This document shows positions 1 to 10,658 of a stretch of DNA of 64,000 nucleotides, piece after piece; position 1 is the stretch's first letter; every line of letters begins with the position of its first letter. The notes under the pieces were generated by a model. It was not told the DNA's origin, made no database searches, and saw nothing but the letters and a program-made list of their open reading frames with translations. The DNA is from Reticulascus tulasneorum (taxonomy: Eukaryota; Ascomycota; Sordariomycetes; Glomerellales; Reticulascaceae): assembly GCA_001557505.1 (NCBI GenBank), contig LSAX01000003.1:3968001-4032000 (forward strand), read 5' to 3'. The translations under genes were made by a program, and so were the position numbers.

Positions 1-1408
1 ATCAAGATTGCAAAGACAACGCAGAGAGACTTGGAGAGATCAAGTTTCCAAGTCCGATATGCCCTCGGCGTCATACCCGTATGACCTGCGACCTTCGAAG
101 AAGCTGTCTTATAGGTGCTTGTCGTCATATTGGGTCTTTTCGTGTCCGTTATACTGAACTGACGAGAAAGAGAACTTTTTATGCGAAGGTACTCCAAGTA
201 GATAAGCTCAAAAAGTGATAACGGCAGCCTTATTTTGTTCGGGCACGTAGACTAAAATACGATGTTGGCCAGCATCTTGATTTAGGCTGCTAAGCGAAAC
301 CTCATGTTGGTTTCTTTACCAATAAAGTCGACCAACCAAAGGAGTTTTGAATCCGGCTAAGATCCTAAAGAGTGGGGTAGGCTCCGTGGCAATGCGTAAC
401 ACACTCGAGATAGTGAAGATACTCCAGCAGGCGGTTGGGTGTAATAACGAAGGGATCTCAAGATAATGCCCTGAGTAACTCGGTCCTGGGAGCAGCTAAG
501 ATACCAAACATAGAATGCGGCCCAAACCAACTGGTATGTAAAGCGCGCAATATCTAACCAATAGGCTAGTTAAGAGAAACGACACTCTGAGTTTGATAGG
601 CTGGCGTGCGATGTGCCTCACAGGGACCGCCAACGATAGATTACTCATTATTCAAGTCGTCAGAAAGATTCTGGATAGCGAGACTCCGTATGCATGCACG
701 CCAACTCCACAGGCCCGACTACCCGTTTGCGGCGGTATCGTCAGCTACGGCTTGGCGCGTCGAACCTGGGGATAGTTTGTCGATTCAGCTGCTCAAGGGC
801 ACGACCAAGTACACAATATTCATGAATAAGAAATGAATTGGCGAATAATGAAGGCCCTCAGAATCAGTAGGGGCCGAAGATTAGCAATCACGCCATGCAC
901 CTCACGTTGCTACAGTTGTAACCAGCTGCGGCTGCACTATTTGTCTCCTCCCTTTGGTTCATGACGAAGGCACCTGACAATGATTGGGAGTGATTGATGC
1001 CTGTTCTGACTCGGTAGATCAAGAATCTCTAGTAACTGCGTACTGGGAGACTGCTATTCTTCATGAATCGCCATGATTTCGAAGGCAAACCATTGCTCAT
1101 TTCGACTGCTATTCTTCAACCTTCATCATTTGTAAATAGATGACAATGAAATGCGTTTCGCTCAGAGTATGCAGGGCATGCACACGCACCGATGCAGACA
1201 GGCCTATGATTTAGATTTCTATCATAACCGTCTGCGAGGCGGCATAGCCAGTGAATTAAAGGGCCCAACTACCTTTCCAAACGTGCTATCTGCATCCTAA
1301 GCTTGAACGGCATGCCAGAAACAAGCCCATTTACGTATCGAGAATCGAGAATGTGTGGTAGTATATTAGGTCCTCTATCTTTAGGTTAAATGTTACGTTG
1401 TGTGGTTG

Positions 1409-1456
1409 CATCGTTCCGGTCTTACATCGTTCCGGTCATGCATTGTTCCGATCTTA
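1409..1456. repeat. short tandem repeat, 16-nt unit x3
   Basis: Three adjacent units, catcgttccggtctta, catcgttccggtcatg and cattgttccgatctta, differ by one to three bases each. They lie about 170 bp upstream of the small secreted protein gene that starts at 1624, in its presumed promoter. Confidence 0.8.
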
Positions 1457-1519
1457 CATCTGCGATGTAAATAGTAATATAGCATAAAACTGTCAACGTC
1501 AGGATCTGTCAGTAAGTAG

Positions 1520-1526
1520 TATAAAA
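1520..1526 (+). promoter_or_regulatory. TATA-like box
   Basis: TATAAAA sits about 100 bp upstream of the ATG at 1624, a usual distance for a fungal core promoter. It is called from the motif and its position only. Confidence 0.4.
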
Positions 1527-1623
1527 GCACAGGTGTTCGAGATTATGGGTTTGAATACCATCCATCTCACTTTTACAGCTTGATATACTTTTATTCCGGA
1601 AACATCCCGACTCAGCAATTATC

Positions 1624-2046
1624 ATGAACCTCACTTTCGCCGCGCTCCTCTCCATCGCTGCTGTTGTTGCACATGGAAGCGCAATCACTGCCCGCAGTCC
1701 CTGCAGCACTCAAGCGAGTGGTGCCTTCTGCCGTGCTGAGCCAAATGCTACAGCGAGTCCGGTGCGCCGATTAGGGCCTGGTGCATTAGTGCCTGTGACC
1801 TGTTATGTGATTGGAGGGGAGTCAGGAGGGACAAGGTAGGCAAACGACATCCTTCTTGATGAAATATTTGCACTGAATCACTGCCTCTGTCTAGGGTCTG
1901 GTACTATGTCTCGAGTTATCGTTGCTATGTGTCAGCAAGCCAGATGAGCCCGCTGTGTGAACGTGAGTTGGACCCTAGCTGTTAGCATGTCCTCCCCATC
2001 GGGATGACTAACGTATAAAGAATACACTATGCATTGCATTACATAA
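1624..2046 (+). CDS. small secreted six-cysteine protein, SH3-like
   Basis: Three exons are proposed: 1624-1835, 1895-1962 and 2021-2046, joined by GT-AG introns of 59 and 58 nt that keep the frame, giving 101 aa. Residues 1-20 form a clear signal peptide. The mature part has six Cys (27, 36, 60, 81, 92, 99). The segment VTCYVIGGESGG...VWYYVS..CYVSASQM resembles the bacterial-type SH3 fold seen in small fungal secreted proteins, where a Trp-Tyr strand is followed by GCYVS. The protein is likely extracellular; its target is unknown. The last exon adds only eight residues, so the 3' end is the weakest part of the model. It could be an effector candidate. Confidence 0.6.
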
Positions 2047-3349
2047 AATGTACGCCTAGATGCAACGACCACAGCGAAAAGCACGAAGTCTGCAAGAAGG
2101 GGAAAATTGGCGCTGTAGGCGCCGTGGTTGTGCTATAACAAAGGACACTGCGCCAACCCCATTCTGCTTGCATATCAAGGTTGGAGCTTCATAGACCGTA
2201 TCTTAGAAATGCTAGCAGTATAAAAGGAACTGTGTTTTACTACGTCAGGTGCCAGGCTATTGCGTACATGTTCTATCCTGATGAGTGGTTTGTATTCGAA
2301 GACGGGGAGAAGGCAACTTCTCAGCCAGTGCTGGAACTCTAGCCAAATTCCAAAACATCCTAGTTATGAATGAAAATTCCAACCCATACTAGCATTGGAA
2401 GACTTCTTCACTATATTTTACGCCTGAGAGGAAGCTCTTTAATTGTCAGCTGGGAGGTGTCGCGGAAGGGGATGGAGCGCTTATGGTGGAGCAGGAGACG
2501 ATGGAGGAACTCTTCGATCAGGCAAGCCCAGATCTTGACGAGGATGAAGCTCGCAAAGTGAAGGCGCTTATTCGACGGATTTTGCAGTACGATCCCGCGA
2601 AGAGACCTTCGCCTGCGGAAATCTTGATTGATCCGTGGTTCTGTGGGACTGACGTTGCGTCTTGAAGGACCTGGTGTATCATTATACTTGCATGGTCGTC
2701 ATCATCCACCAGACATTGAGACGCAGCTTAACGTCTTTTGATCTGCGTTGTAAGTTTGAAGTTCTTAGCAATGCCCAGGTCAAATCAAAGCCGACTCAGG
2801 AATACGCCCGTCAGCAATGATTGCCAATTTCTGGCTGTCGTTTCACATAAAATTTCGGTGTCCTATCTCATTATATGTCTTGTAAAGTCGAAATTTTCCA
2901 TCGCGCGTTATCTAGAGCAGACACAGCAGATTTCACTGCGTGCATTGGAAGACATCCCAAATGCTCGATGCGCCTGAGGCCGGCATTCTTATCCCAAATA
3001 TACATTTTCATTCCGTGTCCTGTCTTCTTCGTTTGTGGCCGCCGCGAATCCTGAATCCAGGCTGTTGCGCCACTCCGCGTGGTGGTGGGGGTGTGCGAGT
3101 ATTGCATATGTACCGTGGACATTTTGGGGGGGATCAGGTACGAACTAGGACCTAGATGATCGTCTCAAAGCACGCGTCGCGCTGCAATTGTCGCGTCAAC
3201 AGGGGGATGCGGAATCTGACATCATTTTAAGGACCACATCGGAATTTAAGCTGCCCACCCAATCAACAGGTCATTATACAGAAGGATCTCGAACCTGAAC
3301 CGGCATTCCAACCAATTTACCGGCCTTCATTGGTTCCGTTGCTTTCAGG
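2047..3349. other. intergenic, with a kinase relic
   Basis: Apart from the kinase C-lobe fragment described separately, the frames are short and no start-to-stop gene model with fungal splice sites can be built. The last 150 bases form the promoter of the oxygenase gene at 3350. Confidence 0.45.
2483..2665 (+). pseudogene. protein kinase C-lobe fragment
   Basis: The 60-residue frame matches the end of an SRPK/CMGC-type kinase catalytic domain. An acidic stretch is followed by LIRRILQYDPAKRPSPAEIL and a terminal DPWF, which is the subdomain XI pattern with the invariant Arg (KRPS). No ATP-binding or catalytic-loop sequence is present upstream; only about 50 bases of possible continuation can be read before the frames break. 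The fragment is comparable to the C-terminus of the full kinase at 8455-9996 but not identical. It is therefore probably a remnant of a duplicated or truncated kinase gene. A last exon of a gene with widely spaced exons cannot be fully excluded. Confidence 0.6.
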
Positions 3350-6300
3350 ATGGAATTTGAAGACGGGACTGATTCAGGAGAGGAGGAGTATTCTTCCAGG
3401 TCGTCTACAATCGACGACTTCATCGAAAATCCCACCAATCACAGAGGAGATCCGGTCAATCCATCCCAGCCTGGACTGAAGAAACTGCTGGCATTTTCCC
3501 TGGATCAAATCAAAACCGTTGGAGAGTTTGCTGCCTTGCATCACCACAGCAGCTTTGTCAATCCAGGTCTGCAAGTCGACGGGCAGAACCTGATTCCGCT
3601 CCCGTTGGTGCCCCGTGATGCGGAGCTCATCAAGAGCGTCTGCAAGCAGGCGCCATTCGGCAGAGGTGACGATACCGTCGTGGATACCTCGGTGCGCAGG
3701 ACGTGGGAGTTGAATCAAGACCAGTTCCGGCTCACTAACCCGGACTGGCAGCCATGCCTTGATCTACTCCTCTCAGAGGCAGCGGAGAGCCTGGGACTGG
3801 TTGATGTTAAGGCCGAACCCTACAAGTTACTCCTTTACGAGGAGGGGTCATTCTTCAAACGCCACAAGGATTCTGAAAAGGCCCCAGGAATGGTCGGCAC
3901 GATGGTAGTGTGCCTCCCATCGAAGCACGAGGGGGGCGAGGTTCACTTGTCCCATGCTGGCAAAAGCTACGTCTTCGCGACAAGCAAGACATCCGAATTT
4001 AAACTCACGACGCTTGGCTGGTACTCGGACGTCACACATGAAATCAAGCAACTGACGTCCGGCTACCGTTTGGTTCTCACCTACAACATCATCCAAATTG
4101 GCAGCCTCGTCCAGTCTGCAACTTTCTTCGATAAGCAGGCGATCATGCTGCGCAATTTGATGAATAAGTGGCTGGCAGGCTTCCCGCAAGACAAGAAGCT
4201 GCTCTATGTTTTGGATCACAAGTACACATCGTCCAGCCTATCGCTGAAGAATCTCAAGGGTCGTGATCGAGCCGTCTGTCAGAGCTTGCGCAGCGTATGT
4301 TCGGGAAAGAGCGGCCTTTATCTCTTCCTGGCCAACATGACCCGGACGCAGTCAGAGCAGCATGTCTCCTACGGACGCTACTTGGATGAGGAAGATGAGT
4401 TCACAGAACTAGAGGTGCGCACGTGTGACGGATCCGAATTAGTCACGTCCCTAAGTGTCGACTTGGCTGAGATCTTGGGACCGAATCCCTTCAACGGCCG
4501 GTCCGCCGATAGCGAGGATGAGGGTGACTACACTGGCAACGAGAGCATGCCGAACACCCAGCGCTACCATGACACGGTGAGTCCGATTTTGCGAAGAGAT
4601 TATTCATGCTGTTGCTTACTTCGGCTTAGGTCGCGTTGATTGTACCACGGCGGGATTTCCACGAGCTCATTAATGCAAGCGGGGCAGATGTAGACAGTAT
4701 GTCGGCCCTAGTGTTGCATGACCTGGAAGAGTATCCCGGCGACCTGGATCGGAGGACATGGTGCCTGCACTTCATAAAGAAGGTTCTTCACGCCAACAGC
4801 CAGTCCTCCCGTCGAGGGTCTCTCAAGCCTGTAACGTTGGGCCTCATAGCGTGTTGGGCTATAGCACATAATGAGGAGGGCTTATACCAAGACGCGGTCA
4901 AATCTTCCGCTGGCAAGATGAACGTTCCTGACGAGATGCTCGAGGCCATTGCTCGGATTGCAGGGACTCACTTTGCTGACGACCCCAATAGTTGGAATCA
5001 ATTGTACATCGCACTTCCCTCAATTCTGCACGAGTGCTAACCATCGCAAGGCTCAACCCCATTGTCAAGCAGTTGCCCGACCTCTCGGCTCTGGACGATG
5101 CCTTCGACACACTGGAGTCTTTCGTGGAGGATGCTACCATCAAGGTCTCATTCCGTTCATGGAGATCCGCGAAGCTAGAACGGAAGCTGCAGTCCAAACC
5201 GACATTCAGTGTTCTCGACCACGACTTTCTTGTCAAGATGATGATTAGTCGGTGTCATGATAAGGATTGGGTAAACAACCGGTATGCTCGTTCACTGTCC
5301 TCACAGTCTTCTGGCGACATTATTGCTACATGTCTAGGCTACTACCTATTGCAGCTTGTTCTAATCGTTATCTTGCTATAGCTTTCTGCCAAACGTAGCA
5401 ACACGAGGAGACAAGGATCTTCTTTGCGCCCTTGTGGGCAGCGTTCATAGGCACCATCAAGAAACCGCTTTTGCGGGCGCCAGAGACATCGTTTGCCACA
5501 TCCTCGAAGCAAACACTCCACAGCTGGCACTCCAACCAGCCTCATTCAATGTAGCGGTCCATCCTCATCAATACCAGCAACTACGCATGGGTCCAGCCCC
5601 GTACCCTACCAGGCTAGCGACCATGATTGACCAGATTCTGGATATGGACCTCGTGGAGCAGGTCACCAAGCTGTTACGCGCAAGCAGCGAGAGAATTTCC
5701 GCGACTCGATATGCATGGGCAGGGTTTGAATCACCAGAAGCTGTCTGGGCCGCCCAATTCCTCCACGCCGTTGTCTCATCGATGGAGAAGCACAATGTGC
5801 CCCCGTCACCTCCGTTCAAGGCCCTGTTCGAGACGCTCTTGCGCGACTGTATCCTAGCGCGCTCACCACAATATCCCAAGAAGCTACCGGGTTGGACTCT
5901 CAGGCCGAGAGGCTGCGGGGCAGGTTGCGCAGATTGCCTGACTTTAGACAGATTTCTGCAGTCTCCTGACCAGCAAGTGGGATGCTTCAAATTGGCAGAG
6001 CCGAGACGGAGACACCTCGAAGGCCGCTTGCCATCTCGTATCGTCAGCTACAGGACTGACAAGAATTCTGGGTCACCCTACGGTCTTATTGTGACAAAGA
6101 ATTCTCCAGGAATTGAGCTTCAAGAGGAACTCAGCAAATATACGATCAAACGGAGCATTCTTGATGAAAGGGTCAGCTTGTTGAGAAGAGAATACATCCA
6201 GTCTCTCCTCGGGGAGGACTTGTATCGTGAATTGGTACTATTAGCAAATTTTCGTACTGTAGATGGCGCGTCGCAGCCAACAAACGGCGTCAAGCGAAGT

Positions 6301-6378
6301 GCCGAGGAAGAGTTAGACCCATGCCCCGAGACGAAGGTAGGAGAAATCTCTCGTGTGTACAAGACATTCTTGCCGTAA
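3350..6378 (+). CDS. 2-oxoglutarate/Fe(II) oxygenase-domain protein
   Basis: Four exons (3350-4576, 4630-5003, 5051-5281, 5382-6378) are joined by introns of 53, 47 and 100 nt with good GT-AG ends, and all phases agree, giving 942 aa. Residues about 90-250 form a prolyl-4-hydroxylase-like double-stranded beta-helix. The iron ligands are H172 and D174 (in RHKDSEK) and H230 (DVTHEI). R240 in SGYRLVLTYN should bind the 2-oxoglutarate carboxylate. The first 30 residues are acidic. The remaining 690 residues show no domain I recognise; a Cys-rich patch RGCGAGCADC lies in the last third. There is no signal peptide, so the protein is intracellular. Large proteins of this plan are common in ascomycetes, but their substrate is unknown to me. 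Confidence 0.85.
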
Positions 6379-6901
6379 CTACCTTACTGTAACAGATTAT
6401 AAAACATAGATATTTGCCGTGTAATCAGGACCACCTTTAGTGCCCACCTTCGAGTGCATATTAAAGCGCATCAGCCCTTTTCAAAGTCAGTGAGGGTGTT
6501 CATCTCACTGAACACAATGACTGCCAATCTGTGTCGATGAGCAAGAGGGACATAGGTACTCTAGGAATTGCGTGAAGTTTCACATAACAGCCTGTAATAA
6601 TCCGATTCTGCTATTCTCTCGCTTACAATTTATACAGCTTCACGATCATTGAAGCCGATTGCCACATGTTATGTAAGATAAAATAACAGATGAGTATACC
6701 AAAACAAAACCGGTCCCTGATTTCGCTCCATCCAAAATTATGAATGGCGTCAAAGTTTCAAACTTCGCTGCTCATACAGATTTGTAATTACAAAGCCTCT
6801 CAAACTCTCCGGTATGATTATCGCTTAGATAGATAGTATCTCCCAGTTCGCAGTACCTTTATTTGTGTATTATTCCGCCGCTCTCATTCGAAAGAACCTC
6901 T
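6379..6901. other. intergenic, convergent 3' regions
   Basis: This AT-rich stretch lies between the 3' ends of two convergent genes. No reading frame of note and no repeat was seen. Confidence 0.6.
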
Positions 6902-7641
6902 TCAATGTCGGCGGTATCTACCAGAATCATAGCTAGGACCCGGATCCCGTTCTGAATGATATCGTGTTTCTGATGGGTAGCGCCTGTCAGAACCTCCTCT
7001 AGGCTGTTCGTATGTGTCTGTCTCTCGCTCAACCGGTCGTCTCTCTCCCTGTCTGCGAATTAGTTCATCCTGTTGTCGAAGTTGCTCTTCAGCTCTGCGA
7101 TCGGCTTCTTCCTGACGCCGCCGTTCTTGCTCTGAGGCAATTTCTGCCTCGGCCAACCCTCTCGGTATGGGTCGGTAAAATCGAATAGGCCCAGATTGGT
7201 AAACATTCTGATATGGGAAGCCTCCTGGTCGCCCGCTCGACGGGTAAGCCGTCCATCTTCGCAGGTTACCGTTCCACACATGAACATTGATATGCGCGGT
7301 CTGTTCTGTCTGCTGATAGTACCGAGAGCTGCGGAATCTTGCAGTTAAATGCGGCTCGTCTCGGCGGGTGCCACGAGTAGTCGTCGGGTGAATATTTGCT
7401 CTGAGCTTAGTGATTAGCGTTGTTCCAGGCCCATCATAGAAAGGGATACCCACGTGATTGTCACATGGTCGAAGCCAGCTGCGGCAGCGGCTTCTTTAGC
7501 CAAGCGTACTTCACATTCTCTGAGTCCATCGGCAGGCTTTGTGGTGCCCCAGCGGAGTTCCACATCGCTTGGTTGTAGCTGGAGGACACGTTCGACGGGA
7601 ATGATAGGGACTGATCGTCCAGACGTTGCAGGACGAGACAT
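6902..7641 (-). CDS. hypothetical protein with Arg/Glu/Gln-rich tail
   Basis: Read on the minus strand, exon 1 runs 7641-7450 and exon 2 runs 7405-6902. They are joined by a 44-nt GT-AG intron (branch-like gctaatcac) that restores the frame, giving 231 aa. The first ATG in the open frame is at 7641. The N-terminal half contains LRECEVRLAKEAAAAAGFDHVTITW, then PHLTARFR and AHINVHVWNG, suggesting a small alpha/beta domain. From about residue 130 the protein becomes a charged coiled-coil-like tail (EQERRRQEEADRRAEEQL) and ends in an Arg/Tyr/Ser-rich stretch. I do not recognise the family. It is divergent from the kinase at 8455 with about 0.8 kb between the starts. Confidence 0.6.
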
Positions 7642-8454
7642 GGAAACTTCTCTGTTTCTTGAGGATCTAATCGGCTCTGGGCTTTCGTACAAGATGGGCT
7701 TTCAGGCGTTTAAGGTCAATTTGGTATTACGTTACAGAAAGTCAACCAGAATCGCCGGTATAAGTCTTATTTATGTTCTTTTTGAGCCACCAGAAGCTTA
7801 AGTTCGTTGGCTCTCTGACAATTCACGTGTTGGCCAGAACCAAAGCTGTACCAACACTCTGTGCCGGCGTCTACGCTTAAGTACCTGAAACATGGACATT
7901 TCTGTGATGAGCTCGCAACCCATGGCCGAGTCCCGGGTTTATGTCGTATTTACATGCATTTCCAAATTCTACTGCTTGGTATTGACTGGGAGCACCAGGC
8001 TGGACCTCGGCCAGAGAGGCACGTACCTGCGCATACTAGTCTGTGGTTCCAGCGCCTAGTTCTTTTAGCACGGGTAAAGAGCGTTGTAGAAAGCAAGATA
8101 TTTGAGTGACTGATAGGATGACGACAACTTGTAAGTGGCCATCTGCAGGCCGAAGAATGGCCATGGCCAGCCCTGGGCGCTTCAGGCATCCAATTTGAGC
8201 TGTAAATCCGACCCGGCCAGTGGTTGACCCTGTTGTGGCCATGGCCATTGTGGCGAAGCCAATCTTAGCGGCTATTGGTTTCAGCGAGGCACGTGTGCCC
8301 CACTCCAGAGTAACCAACCTGACGACCTCATAAACCAACAGAACTTAACTCACAACAATTGCAACACAGTCAGATATATTCTTCTTCGACCCTGCCGAAG
8401 TACCCCCGGACCCGATTGAGCCTCTCTTCTAACACACACTCTCTTTGATTTGCG
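7642..8454. other. divergent promoter region
   Basis: The stretch between two divergent gene starts, 7641 on minus and 8455 on plus, holds no convincing gene. It contains several ggccat/atggcc repeats around 8140-8250, which may be regulatory or chance. Confidence 0.5.
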
Positions 8455-9996
8455 ATGCCTGATATGGATGAGATGGCGTTTTGGGAGGACCAGATGCGGA
8501 GGAAAACGCGAATGTCGATCCCTCTCATGGAACAAGGTTCCGAGCCCGACAATCCCTTCAAATACTTTCCTTTTGAACACGGGGAGAGCGAAAACCTTGA
8601 GAATTATGAACCTGGGGGATTTCATCCTGTTCACCTTGGCGATTTGTACGATGACCGTTATAAAGTCGTTCACAAACTTGGCTCTGGCGGATTCTCCACC
8701 GTTTGGCTAGCTCGAGATGCCTTTACGAATCGCTGGGTCGCAATAAAAATCGTCATGGCCGACGAATCGCCAACCTACGAAACCCGCTCTGCTGCTATTG
8801 CAAACAGCCCCGTGCTAGCGGGTGCCGATTACTTTGCTGTGCCGAGTCGGACATTTTGGATTGACGGTCCAAATGGACGCCACCTTTGTCTCGTTTTGCC
8901 AGTGCTAGGGCCAGATCTGTCAAGACTCTCTCGAGGCATCTACTCCAGAATGCAGCCAAAATTCGTAAGGTGCATCACTCTACAGGCTGCCCACGCTCTC
9001 GCTACACTCCACCGACACGGAGTCTGCCATGGAGGTAAGCCAAATCAACCTTGCTCGCTGAGAACAGCATCTAATAATTTAGACTTCACTTCCAGTAACA
9101 TAGCAGTCCGCTTGGTTGCAAATTTTGATACCTACGATGAGGATCATATTTTCCACTTATTCGGCCAACCTCAGACAGGCCCAGTACGTACTTACTCAGG
9201 GAAGCCGCCCAAACCACACGCCCCAGACTATGTTGTGGTTCCTTTGGACTTTTGCGCCTCCTCAACAAATGTGCTTAGCGACCGGGTTTCCATCATCGAC
9301 TTTGATCAATCTTTCACTATTGGTTTGTCTCCAAAACGCCTCGGAACTCCTGCAAAGTACTTGGCACCGGAAGTAACGGTCGGAGAGCCTGCGAGTCCGG
9401 CGTCCGATGTCTGGGCACTAGGCTGTGCTATTTTCCGAGTTCGGTCTGGCGATGATCTTTTTTTTGACTACGACACAAACAGTCCAGCAGATGCGCTCAG
9501 GCAGATCGTCAAGACGATGGGCGAGCTTCCCGAGGCCTGGAAGCAGACTCGATTCGACGAAGACGGATATGCCACGGAAGAAGAGACTGGAGAGTTCTTT
9601 TGGAGTCTTGAGGACACACGGCCGTTACGCGAAAGAGTGTCGGATATCTGGGATGAGCCAGCGGATCGATTCATCACGAGACACGGCACAGTCGCAGAAG
9701 CTACAGATGAGGAGCCGGAGGATCCGCTTTTTCCTGATGAGGCCATTCTGAGGGTGCCTTTCCCGACTGTGTTGCAATCAATAGTATGGAAACCAACGGC
9801 AGTCTGCGTGGATGGGCAATACTTCGCAGCGTATTCGGATGAAAGCGACATTCTGCTAGACGCTTTCCCGAAGATATCAAAAAGTGAGGGGCAATTGCTA
9901 CTTGATTTGTTATCTCGGGTCTTCGATTTCAACCCCAGAACCCGGATAACTGCTGAAGAACTAGTCACGCACCAATGGTTTAATCTAGGCATTTAG
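8455..9996 (+). CDS. SRPK-like serine/threonine protein kinase
   Basis: Two exons (8455-9034, 9083-9996) flank a 48-nt intron; because 48 is a multiple of three, the frame also stays open through it. Splicing gives 497 aa and restores the catalytic loop. The Gly loop LGSGGFSTVW is at 75-84 and the VAIK lysine at K98. The catalytic loop reads HGDFTSSN, with D194, instead of the usual HRD. The metal-binding DFG is DFD (266-268), the activation-segment end is LAPE, and the C-lobe ends RTRITAEELVTHQWF. The HGD loop and the YxPGGFHPVHLGD lead-in are typical of the expanded SRPK-like family of filamentous fungi. The long spacer of classical SRPKs is short here. Substrate unknown; classical SRPKs act on SR-rich proteins. 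Confidence 0.85.
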   Translation: MPDMDEMAFWEDQMRRKTRMSIPLMEQGSEPDNPFKYFPFEHGESENLENYEPGGFHPVHLGDLYDDRYKVVHKLGSGGFSTVWLARDAFTNRWVAIKIVMADESPTYETRSAAIANSPVLAGADYFAVPSRTFWIDGPNGRHLCLVLPVLGPDLSRLSRGIYSRMQPKFVRCITLQAAHALATLHRHGVCHGGKPNQPCSLRTASNNLDFTSSNIAVRLVANFDTYDEDHIFHLFGQPQTGPVRTYSGKPPKPHAPDYVVVPLDFCASSTNVLSDRVSIIDFDQSFTIGLSPKRLGTPAKYLAPEVTVGEPASPASDVWALGCAIFRVRSGDDLFFDYDTNSPADALRQIVKTMGELPEAWKQTRFDEDGYATEEETGEFFWSLEDTRPLRERVSDIWDEPADRFITRHGTVAEATDEEPEDPLFPDEAILRVPFPTVLQSIVWKPTAVCVDGQYFAAYSDESDILLDAFPKISKSEGQLLLDLLSRVFDFNPRTRITAEELVTHQWFNLGI

Positions 9997-10289
9997 CGCG
10001 ATAGAGATGAAGTTGCACTACCTTATGAGTTTAGCAACCTATAGACTTTTGACATCTTCATGACTTTTGTGGACTTCACTAGAGGACATAGGACCTGGAC
10101 ATCACTCAAAGTATCACTCGTAGTTGTGCCAATACACTCCTAGCCCACAGGTAGCATGTTGATTATTACACACCCAGATTCTTCAGAGATCTAGGAAGTC
10201 ACCTCTCTCCGATACGTTCGTGGGAACTGCTCATATTGTTTCTCCGCAAACCACCATCAAGCCTGACAATACGCCGCCATAGTTCCTAC
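9997..10289. other. short convergent intergenic region
   Basis: Nothing recognisable; this is the shared 3' flank of the kinase gene and the minus-strand gene at 10290. Confidence 0.5.
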
Positions 10290-10658
10290 CTATTGCCCGC
10301 AGCACACCATCATATGACGTTCCTCTGCGTCTTGTACCCAGCGCTCCGTCAACCATTTCGAGAACACCCTCTTCAGGCTCAGCTGGTACCAATCGGCATC
10401 CGTGTCGTCCTCCATATCATCTTCCATGATCTTCCGGAATTGGCAATCCTCACAGAGCGAAGTGGGAAGATCGGCAAAGTCGAGGATCGTGCATTCGGGG
10501 ATGGAATCGACTATCCCGCAAGTTCCAAAGTAACAGGGGCAAGGCTTCCCGGCGGTTGAGCAGTTGATTCGTCGAGATACTATGATGTGAATCTTGAAGC
10601 AGACGCCTACTCGGTTGGACATGCCGCAGGCCGCAGTGGTGAGGTGTTGCATGCACAT
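10290..10658 (-). CDS. small cysteine-rich protein, MC-start family
   Basis: A single 122-aa minus-strand frame starts at an ATG. It begins MCMQHLTTAACG and carries further Cys in CSTAGKPCPCYFGTC, EC and LCEDC, with an acidic EDDMEDDTDADW segment near the C-terminus. This plan of Met-Cys, an aromatic/polar strand, Cys, then CP.C and C..C resembles a family of short fungal intracellular proteins that probably bind zinc; I have no functional name for it. The protein at 63137-63556 has a similar N-terminal plan. There is no signal peptide. Function unknown. Confidence 0.55.
   Translation of the reverse strand: MCMQHLTTAACGMSNRVGVCFKIHIIVSRRINCSTAGKPCPCYFGTCGIVDSIPECTILDFADLPTSLCEDCQFRKIMEDDMEDDTDADWYQLSLKRVFSKWLTERWVQDAEERHMMVCCGQ

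Larger units (their letters stand above)
1..1623. other. intergenic stretch, no supported gene
   Basis: All reading frames are short and broken. On the minus strand an ATG near position 110 opens a frame that runs off the left edge and encodes a short basic then hydrophobic start; it could be the 5' end of a gene outside the window, but too little is visible to call it. A three-copy 16-nt tandem repeat lies at 1409-1456 and a TATA-like box at 1520-1526. Confidence 0.5.

Noticed and set aside
1500..1585. tRNA-like T-arm (gggtttgaataccat) near 1550
   Set aside because: The matching acceptor stem, D arm and anticodon arm are absent upstream, so it is chance.
7414..7692. Separate short gene upstream of the 6902 gene
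   Set aside because: Its frame joins the downstream frame through a 44-nt intron with good ends, so both belong to one gene.
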